Shown: piece by piece, positions 37,401 to 49,400 of the stretch
Numbering within the stretch: position 1 is the first letter of the stretch
Layout: every line of letters starts with the position of its first letter
NCBI GenBank assembly: GCA_946894095.1
Contig: OX335647.2
Coordinates: 20,726,001 to 20,790,000 of the forward strand
DNA from: Incurvaria masculella
Taxonomy: Eukaryota > Arthropoda > Insecta > Lepidoptera > Incurvariidae
Direction of reading: 5' to 3'
Length of the DNA: 64,000 nt
Position numbers and translations under genes: made by a program
Notes under the pieces: generated by a model
What the model was told of the DNA's origin: nothing
What the model saw: the letters and a program-made list of their open reading frames with translations, nothing else
Database searches by the model: none

Positions 37401-40400
37401 ATTGGTAAGGTTAGATAAGGTTATTCCTGCTCATCCAACCTATATCCGGACCACCTCCGCAGTAAATCTGAAAATCTGTTTCTGGTTGACATTATTCTTT
37501 TGAGAACGAATTATTTGAATTATTTGTAATGAACATGTCTGCCGGCGAGGGCCTTTCCTTATCTATCACTTGAGAGTTTGCAAACAAAACTCTGTAATAG
37601 TCTGCAAATCCGCTGGTATGGTGCCTCGCTGAGCAAGGTTAGGTCGATTTCCATCTTCAGTCACCCATACCGGTTTTCAATAAAAAAAACTCAACCGTTT
37701 TTCAACGATGCGTGTTTTCATGCGGCGTAACTGACGGGCAAGTGACACGGAGCGTTTCAATGCGAATAGACGTGTATGTGACGGCACGAGTCGGTTCGGT
37801 GGTGGGTATGGCTATATGTAGAAATATGTTACCTCGATTAATATAAATGAATAACAATAGGCTGAATGGCGAAAGCCCTTGGCCTTTTCGTAATACAAAC
37901 TTGACATATCTTCGGAAGTCGGTGCAAATAATGTATGGTCCAAGATGGTCGTCGAAGCCCGTAGTCCTGTTGTCACCTTAATTGGCGTTTACGCCACGAC
38001 TAGCGTTTTCAAATGTATGGGGAAATTGAAGAGTGCACGCATTGGGCGTTTAGCGAACTAACATTTGCGAGTTAGAGTTTGATTTGGCCGAAATACGTCG
38101 ACGTTGCAGTTTACGCCGACTACGCATTTTCATACAAATCAAAGTTTTAATTTGATAGCTTAAAGAAGTAAAGCCAAAGAATAAGTAGGAGAAACTTGGA
38201 TGTCTTTGAAGTTCCGTAAACGCCAATTTAGGTGAGAACTCGGACTGACCACTTTGATACTTATTGTCTTATTGTCTGTCCTTCTCACATGTCGCGTGCT
38301 TCGGTCCTTGCGCCAGTGCACCCCGCATGCCCCGCGTATGCCCGCTGCTGACGTTTGCCTCTTGCTTGCGCGCCCTACCGCCCCGTATGCCCACCCTCCA
38401 CCGAACCCACTCGCGCGGCCACTTGCGCAAGTCCATTCACGTTGAAACGCTCCGTGCCACTAGCGCCGCATGAGATTACGCATCGTGTTGACTCGCCATA
38501 ACCAGTGCAGTGATAAATTTTGTTAAGTTCATATACGAGTTTAGCACATTATCCTCAAATGATATCATCAAAATGTACAACTTTAACTCGCTTATTTAGG
38601 TAATATATTTAACGAGAAACAACGTATTTCTCAGTGACCCAGCGGGCTACTAATAAAATTTTTATTTTTTATTTATTTTTATTTATTTATTAATAGGATC
38701 ACAAACAGAATAGTACACAGGATGCACTGAGATACATAAACGTCATTTAAAAAAAAGGTGCACACTCCAATGGTAGTGAACACAACATGCATAAAAACAA
38801 ACAGTACATAGAACAAATAGCTTATAAATCTATTACATAATTATATTCACAAAATTATAAAAATCTAAATCAAGTTATCCATAAATTACATTGAAATTCA
38901 GAGGCTTCTGTAAAATTTACATTTCAAACAGCAAAAAAAACTCTTACAAAAATTAAAAAGAAAAGAATAAAGTGAAATAGGGTGAAATACTTCGTGAAGA
39001 TGTTCGGTAATCGAGGTAAAGCAACTCTGGTTCCACCCACGCGAGCGGGGTTCTAGATAGGTGACTGTTTTTGACCGTTTAGGCTGGCCATGGTTCGGAT
39101 TCGATGTAAAACTGCAGGGAACCTGCTTACTTACCAGGTGGTAGGCTTAGTCCCGCCCACGGTAATCGCGGCGTGTCGCGGCGCACGTTGATGACTTGGG
39201 ACGTCATGTAGTCGAAGAGTAGCATTACCTGGTGCATCGTCACGCAGCTTAGAGAGACGTAGGAGAGGTGTTAGAGCGCGAGGGCCATGGCTCGGAACAC
39301 GTTGACGTCGCGCAACGTCATGTAGTCGAAGACCTGGTGCATCGTCACGCAGTTTAGAGAGACATAGGTGATTTGGTAGAGCGCGAGCGCCATGGCTCGG
39401 AACACATTGATGTCGCGCAACGTCATGTAGTCGAAGAGTAGCATTACCTGGTGCATCGTCACGCAGTTTAGATAGACGTAGGAGAGGTGGTAGAGCGCGA
39501 GCGCCATGGCTCGGAACACGTTGACGTCGCGCAACATCATGTAGTCGAAGAGTAGCATTACCTGGTGCATCGTCACGTATTTAGAGAGACATAGGAGATT
39601 TGGTAGAGCGCGAGCGCCATGGCTCGGAACACATTGATGTCGCGCAACGTCATGTAGTCGAAGAGTAGCATTACCTGGTGCATCGTCACGCAGTTTAGAG
39701 AGACGTAGGAGAGGTGGTAGAGCGCGAGCGCCATGGCTCGGAACACGTTGACGTCGCGCAACATCATGTAGTCGAAGAGTAGCATTACCTGGTGCATCGT
39801 CACGCAGTTTAGAGAGACGTAGGAGAGGTGGTAGAGCGCGAGCGCCATAGCTCGGAACACGTTGACGTCGCGCAACATCATGTAGTCGAAGAGTAGCATT
39901 ACCTGGTGCATCGTCACGCAGTTTAGAGAGACGTAGGAGAGGTGGTAGAGCGCGAGCGCCATGGCTCGGAACACGCTGACGTCGCGCAACATCATGTAGT
40001 CGAAGAGTAGCATTACCTGGTGCATCTTCACGCAGTTTAGAGAGACGTAGGAGAGGTGGTAGAGCGCGAGCGCCATGGCTCGGAACACGTTGACGTCGCG
40101 CAACGTCATGTAGTCGAAGAGTAGCATTACCTGGTGCATCGTCACGCAGTTTAGAGAGAAGAAGGAGAGGTGGTAGAGTGCGAGCGCCGTGGCGCGGTGT
40201 ACGTTGATGTCGTGGGACGTCATGTAGGCGACGAGCGGCGTAACGGCGAGCCTCCGTCCGAACTCCTGCCGGTTCTGCGACCACTCGCAGCAGTACGCGA
40301 TGGCAACGCCGAGGCTCGCTCGGACCTTGTCATCTGTAGTACCCACTGCAAAGACACGAAATAACGTCTAGATTCTAGAATAAATTTAAAGTGAATATTT

Positions 40401-43400
40401 TCGAGGCTCGCCCGGATTGGTATAAATAGAAGCGGCAATGAAAATTGTTGGTATTTTCGGTACCTACAGTTACTCAAATTTTACTCAAATTTTAGAAGTA
40501 GGACCTAGCTCCATCGGGGAATCCTCCGTGGTGAGGAAAAACATGACCATCACATCTTGTGACGTTGTCGATCAAAAAACTATTTATGAATAGGAACCTG
40601 TTTTGGAGCTAAAACCTTTAATGCGGTTGCTTAGTTAATTAGTGTTGTGAGAACGCAATACATCATTGATGCATGTTTTTATTCTTTCGCAGTTAAGAGA
40701 GTCGTTACCGTGTGTATTCCCCATACTACGGGCGATGACTGTTTACATGCTCTTAATGCTTTAATATTTTTTTTTTAATTTGGGATTCTAAAATATGTTG
40801 TTGAAATCTACGTCTGTATGTTTTATTTTTTTAAATATATCTTTAACATTGGAAAATGTTGACTAATAAACATAGGAAAAAAGTTGTCTCTATTGTGTTC
40901 ATTTTAGATTTTTTTACTGAAAATAAAACACACGGACATATGTAGAATGAATCTTTGTCATGTGATAAAAAAAGGATTTAAATCTGAGCCGGTAGTCTCA
41001 GTTCTCACCTAAATTGGCGTTTACGTAACTTCGAAGTTCCGTAAAAACGTCAAACTCCATACATTTGAAAACGCCAGTCGATCGGTTTGCCGTAACGCCA
41101 ATTTAGGTGACAACTGAGACTTCGGGTACTGGCAACTTTTAGGGGTAGGGAAACTTTAGGGCCGGAAGACGGCCAGTCACCGTTCAAAATTGTGTCTTGG
41201 CCAATGGACAAAGAATGCATTTCTTAAAATTATCAAATCCTAGACTTATAAAAGACTTCACGACAGCCTTAAGAAAGTTTTATGAATATTTTCTCACTCA
41301 CCCAAATTAGACAATTTCGCCACCACGCCGTGATCGGAAATAACCGCCAAGTTCTCATGATCCCTCGCAATGGTCGCTATGGCCGCGCACACCGCAGCAA
41401 GAACGTTGTTGTTCGGAGAATCTAGCAGCCCCACTGTTAGCTCCAGAGCACCAACGAATGACCGAACCATTTCGCCAGAGTCAGTAGCGTTTTGGATGCA
41501 AGGGCTTAGTGCCAGAGCGGCGTTGGTTTGCACCACTTCAGAATCGTTCTTTAGTAGAGACCACACGAGCCGCACGCCATCCAATTCTTCGATCTCCAGC
41601 ATGCAGTTCTTTTCTTTTGCGCATTCCATTATGACTAAGGGTACGTTTTCCAGAAGGGGCTTGTGTGTGCTGTTCAAGTGATGAACTGAAATTAGATGAC
41701 GGGTTTTGAAATGTTTTTCTCAGTGCTAGTTCATCGGGTACAGTGTAATTTGCAACTTTATTTTCAACTATCGTAATAATTCGAGAATTATGTTTTTTTT
41801 AGAACAGGTTGATATTTACAAGAAAATATGACAATATCCAACATAGTCTACGGCTTTGTATTGGGGGCGAGGACTGGTTGGCTTATTATTGACAATGTTC
41901 TTGTTATTGTTTGGGGCTGGTCGCTGCCTGCACTTGGTCCCACGTTGAGTAGTCCTTTGTACAACGTTCCCTCAATCTTTGCTATCCTAGCCAGCCAATA
42001 TCGTCTATGAAGGAGACCAGGCGGCCCGGGCGCCTGTCATTCTGCCGGTTATTGAAAACATTGACTACCTTGCGCAGCAAAAACCCAATTGTCAACCCAG
42101 ATCAACAGAATCAGTGATTTTGGTTAGCATTATAGTATCCGACTAACTTAGTAGTGGCAGTCCTTTCGCAGCTCTGATCGCGTCTCTGTTGTGAGGATAC
42201 TTAGCGCACTCCGCGAGTGCTCCGACGACATTCGTCAGCACGCCGTCGTTCTCGTCGTCGAGCAGTCTCACCAGGGTCTGCACTGCACCCAGGCCGTCCA
42301 GTCGTTTGACGCTCTCCTCGCTGGCCGCACACTTCCAGAGAGCGCCGGTCACCGCCGCCAGCAGGGGCTTATTCTCCCGGTTGGAGGAGTCCCTCGCAGC
42401 CTCCACCAACAGTTCGAGACCGCCGGCTTCGCGTATCATTTGGCGTGTGATCGCATCGTGCGCGCATTTGAAAATAGCCAAACTGCAGTATGTCTGAAAT
42501 TCATAAATACATTAAGGGGCCATAAATAACTAAAGACTTTTAGCGATATATGCTCGCGTATATTCAGCTTCGCTCGAAGTGCATTCAAACAACTAAAAAA
42601 CTTACGAGAATTATTGAATCCGGAGCAACCTTTACATAATAGTAAACTGGGAAGTAACTCTTTCAGAAATTCAGCCGTCCATTCCCTTATGCATTTTAAA
42701 ACTTTTCTTTTTTATATTTTTAGAGTTGGGGTTTTGTTCTAAACTTTATTTATTCATGTATTGTGAAATAATACGGCTGGTATATGTGTGTGTGTGTTTG
42801 TGTGTGTAGCGAATGCACAGTCAAGTATTATTTACTTTATAGTCGTCTATTTGAAATGAAATGAAAAAATAATTTATTTGCAGCCATATGGTACAAAAAG
42901 GCGGAAATTAATGCCATAAGGCATTCTCTACCATTCAACCTTAGAGATGTTAGGTAAACTATCTATTATACAACAAATTTACCGATCCAAAACGAATGGG
43001 CGAAAAAAAATCCCAAAGGTAATGAAAATGAGTACATTTTGATATGTAAGTACCTAGTATGCAGGCGAGAAAACATTAGGTATATGTATATATACTCAGA
43101 CGAGGAAAAATGTAAGACTAACCTTCTTAAAAGTTTCACCGAATTGCTTCTTGTATTTGGGATAGATATTTATTCCGTATATGCAACCAAACTTCGTTGC
43201 AGTCAGTCAGTCAGTCAGTCCACAGCTGGACATACGCGTGTCCAATATTTCTCCAGTCCTCCCGGCCCTCAGCGGTACGGAACCACTGCTTTCCGCCGAC
43301 GCACTTGATGTCGTCTGCCCACCTGGCGGGTGGTCTTCCCACACTCAGTTTTCCTGTCCACGCCAGTGTATGACAGCGGGTGTAAAAGACAAATCAAACG

Positions 43401-46400
43401 AACCTAGTCTTTTACAAACAGCTTGCTTCCAGAAGCGACATGGGTACCTTCAAATCCTTGTCATCGCTAGCCAAGTGATGAATGAGATCGTCGACCATTT
43501 TCTCCGTCTGTATCGCGAGCTGGAAGGAGGTTTCCGTGGCGCACATCTGCAGAGTGCCCATGGCCGGAACGGCGACGTCGTTGTGCACGGTCTTCACGAG
43601 CCTGGCAATCAGAGGCACCATGCCGTACTTGCGCATGGCCTCGCGGTTGCGCTTCGAAGAAGACATCGCCCACAGGGCTTTGGCGCCCGCTCGTGCTATG
43701 TCGAGGAATTCCATCTCGTCGGCTGTGAGCGCGTCGCGTGGTGTACTTAGGTATCTGAATCAAGAATAATGCTCTACTTAGTAGATATTTATGTAAGGTA
43801 AAGCTTTTATAGTTTTTATCTTATGAAACAGTAAGTAAGTTAAGTAACCTAAGCACTGCTTGACTCTTAACAATGCATAGGTTAGAGTCTAACCTAACCG
43901 TTGGACGATACTCGTTAATTCTAACCTAAGAGTACACCCATACAATGTTTCTAATATACAAACGTAATGGAATTGAGGGACAAATTAATCAGAACTGGTA
44001 AATATGTATATAGTTGTGGGCGCTAAACTAATTTTCAGAAATTCAAGTGAAATTTTGTTGTAATTCAAAAAGGAAAATGTTGTTCCATCTAATGCTATAA
44101 AAAATTACCAGCGAATTAAAACCTAATTAATAAAACTGAATTATGAAAATATCTCGGCGAAGCCTATGCAAATATTTAAAATAAATAATTAAATATTGCC
44201 TCAGTTGTATTGGTCGGAACATCCTTAAGATGGCGTCATATTGAATGTGTCAGTGAGGATATTTATGTATTTTATCTTTTAATTTAACATACATTATATT
44301 CATAATTAAATAGCAATGCTTTAATGTTACATAATAAGCCATATTTAGCATAACCCTGAGACACATCCTGATGTGATAAATAAAGTAATACGATCGAATT
44401 AAAACATTGTAAACTTGGAGCGGCTCGTAGTCTAGTGGCGCGAGGACTTGCCTAGCATACCAGAGGTCTGGGTTCAAATCCTCACACCGTTCATGCACCA
44501 CTTTCTTTCTCTTTCTGAGCTGGATATGTGCATTTCGTCACGAATGCGAGCTGTTCCATGGTTCGGAATCCATGTAAAACTGTAGATTCCTTCCCCTACT
44601 AGGTGGTAGGGTTTAAGCCCGCCCGGGTTGTTACCGTTGCATTGGATGAAAATAAGGTCGAAGTGGCAATGGAAAAATGTCCGTGTTTTCCATCCAGTTC
44701 AATGTAGCCGTGCTCATGTGGTGTATTGGGCTAATATCATAACGGCCATCCGTGTCAGGTTGCATAAAAAAACCGGCCAAGTGCGAGTCGGACTCGCACA
44801 CGAAGGGTTCCGTACAATCGTACAAGATTTAACACAAAAAAATCACGTTTTTTGTATGGGAACCCCCCTTTAACTTTGATTTTTTTTATTTTACCTATTT
44901 GTTGTTATAGCGGCAAAATAAATACACACCCTGTGAAAATGTCAGCTGCCTACCTATTACGGTTCATGAGATACAGGCCTGTGACAGACGGACGGACGGA
45001 CGGACGGACAGCGGAGGCTTAGTAATGGGGTTACGTTTTCACCCTTTGGGTACGGAACCCTAAAAAGATGATAAACAGATCATAATACAAATACATTATT
45101 AATGAAAGACGCTCTTGGCAACAAATTAATAATGCCTAGTAAACTTACTTTTCCTTTACATCCAACAAATCGATGAGCTTTGGTATTCCGCCGACTCGCC
45201 TGCAGAACTTTCTGCTTTTCCGTATCTTCCCCAAATTCGCTATGGTCTCGGCCGCCAATATCTGAACATCCCTAGCCGGGTCCGAGAGCAGACCAACCAG
45301 AAGAGGCATCCCACCCAAATCGGTGATTTTCTTGCGAATTTCCACATTCGGCGTGATCTCTTTCAACACCGCCAGGGCGCCCAATTTACAGCTTAGATCG
45401 CGTGTCTCTAGTAGGTTCACCAGCAGCTCCAAGCCGCCTATGTCTTGTATCGCCCTCTGGTTGGTTTCCAGGGTCAAGTCGTGGTCTTTGATGCAGGAGA
45501 GGGATACCATCGTCGCGGTTTGGTTGCCGGCCTTCATGTACTTGATCAGTTTTTGGATGTGCCAGTACTCTGGCGGTATCTCGGTGGACTTGATGAGGTT
45601 GGCCCAGTTGTCTTCTTCCGATGAGGTGGAGGACGGCGAGGATACGGACGTGTCGGAGCCCTCGGAGACGAGCACGATCCTGGCGTGCCCCACCTGGTCG
45701 CGCGCAGATTCTGTGCTGAACGAGGATAGGTTTTCACCGCCTCCACCGCGCTCGGCCATCTTTGATTAAGACTTAAACGTTACCAATATTTATGTGATTA
45801 TTTACTGAAGATATAGTACTTTTAGCTTGGATCGTAGAACCGACATAACGAGTGATTGATCGATTGTGTTGCTTATCAACAATGTTACCTAGCAACACTT
45901 CGCTCACACTTCATTGCAGACTACATACATAAATTATGTTCATTAAATTGTCATATGTAAAACCAGGAACCCTGTCAGCTTCGTAACAATGTCTGTTAGT
46001 TTGTCTGAGCTCTCGCTTGGAATATAAATTAGATGTAGCGCAGATGTAGCGTTAAATTTTTTAACCAACAGATTTGGCAATGTTTTCACTTAGGATTTTT
46101 CCAATTTGATGAAATACTACTTCAACAGGTACATGCATAGAATGATATCATCAAAATACCTAAATATTAATTAAGTAACTTGATGAGCGGGCATATTTGT
46201 GATATTCAACTGTAACTGTGGACTTACATATATAACCAGTCCTTTTTTTTGTTTCAGTTTCGGCGAAGCGTAAAAGATGTGCTGAAACCTGAACACAACG
46301 ATTACTACTTGCTCCGGTGGTTGCGAGGTGAACGTCCTACACAATCCTTTACCATTCCATGCCAGTTTTAGAGCTACACCTGATTTCTTACATTACTTTG

Positions 46401-49400
46401 TGAGTTTTAGGGCCGAGTGCACGAAAGGACGAAAAATCAAAATCAACATCAGCGTATGATTAAACACGTCACTTTTTGTGGACAGTATGGAAGGAAATCT
46501 ATGCGGTTCACTAAAAGTGACGTGTTTGAACATTGATTAACCCGGCCGTCTCTTCGTGCAACCGGGGCTAAGAGATGGCCGAGTTAATCCATGTTCAAAC
46601 ACGTCACTTTTAGAGAACCGCATGGAGTTCCTTCCATACTGTCCACAAAGTGACGTATTTAATCATACTTTGACGTTGATTTTTATTTTTTGTCCTTTCG
46701 TGCACTTGGCCGGTTACGGTTGATTTCTTGCAACTGTACTGCATGTGCATACCTGTGCAACGTGTGCAGAACATGGAGGATTTCTTCACCTCCATGGTGC
46801 AGAAATGTTTTATGTATCATCTTCGGCCGAAAAATGTCCTCCTATACAAAGATCGCCTAAAAAAATTCAAATTAGATACTCACAAAGCGTCCGTCATGTG
46901 CCGATGTAATACTTATGCACAAATTTCTGAAAAATCTTGTAGATTGCCCCGAATTACTTCATAAACGTCCCTAGAGCAGGCAGTAGACGTCTAAATCTAT
47001 TTCTCTTTGCACTTTATCGGTGACGTACTAATGTCATGGAGGGTTATTTCTTTACCTCCATGACTAATGTTGGAAGTCACGCCACGATCTTAGCAGGCAA
47101 TCTAAAAACTGGCGTAAGCATAGATGTCTTTGCTGACCCACCAAGGTTAATTAAAACAACAATTGGTTAATACATTCTCATAATTATTTAATAGTAAGAA
47201 ATATTAACATCTTCCTTGTATTTTTTGTAGATTTAATTTTAAGCAACCAATTTAGTTTTTTCACCTTATTAACCTACATTTGCTTCTAAATTAAATTTAA
47301 ATTTATTAAATTTTCAATTTAATATTCTATTTACCTGTGTTACTTACATTACTTTTTATTGTTGAGAACACTCTCAATTAACGAAGTTTTAGTTTTTGAT
47401 GCATGTTGTGTATCGTTTTTAGGGTGGTCGCTTAGCATTACCCTGTTGATAAACCTTTAATAAAAAATTAAAAAAATACCTACGGGTACGTTAAATTCCT
47501 TAACTGAGTTATTTTTTAAGTCATAAAAAAGTAAGCGTTATAAATAATCAACATCTTGCTGGTCCTATCTTTAATATTTAATCGTCTGATTGGCTGCCTA
47601 TGTTCAATTTCCCTATTCTTTCTGAGTAGCGCGTTTTTTTTTTAGATTAATAGTGGCATTTGATAGAGATTTGATTTAGACTCCATGAAATTAATTTAGT
47701 TTAGGCAATCTGCTCATGGAATAGGTATCTTATTCCACCTCAAATGATGCATTCCGATTTCCAGCTCGGCAGTGGAATGCAGAAGCCGCAGAGAAAATGC
47801 TCAGAGATGTAAGTACATTAGGGTAGCACTCACAGAACAAAGAATCTTTTTGTTCTGTGGTAGCACTAGTCCGACTGAACATTTTGTACTCTGAATAAAC
47901 TTTGTCCATTGCCTCAAATTCCGCACTCTAAAACAATAAATAGGAGTTGAGATGTAGTTATTTAGTTTCATCTGTAACAAATCCGCAGTTGAATGAATAG
48001 ACATACTTTAAGGCATATTTTGCACTTGGTGAAATCGGCATGCGCAAATTTCTGAGAGAAGACATTTTTGAGAGACCTCGCTCCCAGTGTCTTCCCGTAG
48101 GAATTGTTAATGGATCTTGCTCTAAAGAATGAGGTTGCTACCATGCCAAATTTTAAATATATAAAAAGTGAAAATATCCAAACGATACATCGAGGTCACG
48201 TGATCAAAATATATGATGACGGTGACTTACGAGCACCCGTCGTGCGATTACGAAGCGCGGCATGAGGTGTAGGTGCCGCACCTACCCCAAATTGACAGCA
48301 AAATGACGGCTTTCGCGTACAAAATATGTCAGTTTGTAGTACTAACTGCACCTACACCTCATTTTACGCCTCGTTATCGCACTGCGGTTACCGGTGTTTC
48401 CATTTCTTATTTGCAATAGCTGTCAGATGCAACCGACATCCCCCGTTTCGTGATTCGTAATCGCACTGTCGGTATAACGTTGCAGTCGATGGAGTGGCGC
48501 GAGAAATGGGGAATCGACACCACGCTGCAGTCGTGGGAGGCCCCCGAGGTGCTGGAGAAATACTTCCCAAGCGGAAGTACCGGATTTGACAAGGAGGGCT
48601 CACCAGGTAACTGACTGCCACCGAATTTAAACTAGATTTCTAAATTGTGAAGCGGAATCCTTACTTATTTATGGTCCAAGTTCGACGTTCCTGAATCCTG
48701 CATTATTGGTGGAAATGCACATTTTTTATGTATCTGGACGTTTATTGCTAAACCACACCCACCGTTAGAATTCTACCCCAACACGTTCCCAAAGGATTCT
48801 TTCATTTATGAGCATGAGCACATTGACCTGGATGGAAAACACGGACAATTTTAATTGCCGTTTCGAGCATATTTTCATCCGATGCGACGGTACCAACTGG
48901 GGCGGGCTTTTATCCCTGTAGTAGGGGAAGGGGATCTACTGTTTTACTTGGATTCCGAACAATAGAACACCTCTTTATCGTGAAGAAATTATCATATCCT
49001 ACTCAGAAAGACAAAAAAGTGGTGCATGAATGGGGCTTTAAACAGCAGGGATTTAAACTCAGAACTCTGGGATCGAGGCAACTCTAAGCTACGAGCTGCC
49101 GAAACCTGTACCTAACCTACCTTTAGGTTCATCCCATTTGTCACACATTTAAGATGTATAGAAACACAGATGCAATGTTAATTTAGTTTTTTCTTGTTTA
49201 TTACTCTGTTCTGTTGTACGTATGTGTCGTGGCAAATAAAATGTCTTACTCTTATGTCGTACTTATGTTTTGTGGTGTGGCCAAAGAGTTCGGAGAAGTC
49301 ACTGCGCTCCTACTAGACTAGGAGGTCGCGACAAAAATGGTAACGATAACGTAAATGGCTGAAACTGGGTTAACAGGATAAAGACCAACCCTCTGAAGCT

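Larger units (their letters stand above)
37277..39174. other. ODAD2 intron 5, part beyond the array
   Basis: It includes a LINE 3'-tail fragment at about 37540..37640 and inverted blocks at about 37705..37800 and 38400..38470 that share GGCACGGAGCGTTTCAA. The latter look like the two ends of one element split by MITE c (37970..38253). There is also an AT-rich stretch and a SINE fragment at about 39060..39165 next to the array end. Confidence 0.5.

Noticed and set aside
39271..40284. 337-codon minus frame over the ODAD2 array as the real protein
   Set aside because: Its first part is a shifted frame (repeats of [16 protein letters not shown]). It enters the armadillo frame only after the 1-bp deletion. 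The true frame is set by exon 5 homology and splice phase.
41370..41681. Plus-strand frames over ODAD2 exons (also 42191..42529, 43181..43750, 45323..45769)
   Set aside because: They are shadows of armadillo-repeat exons read on the minus strand.
45989..46030. ATG at about 45989 as the SEC14-like start
   Set aside because: The frame stops after 12 codons and does not reach the exon 2 acceptor in phase; exon 1 at 16379 fits family sequence and phase.
48416..48485. Extending SEC14-like exon 4 upstream to the CAATAG at 48420
   Set aside because: It would add residues not found in the family; the ACGTTGCAG acceptor at 48485 gives [11 protein letters not shown] as expected.
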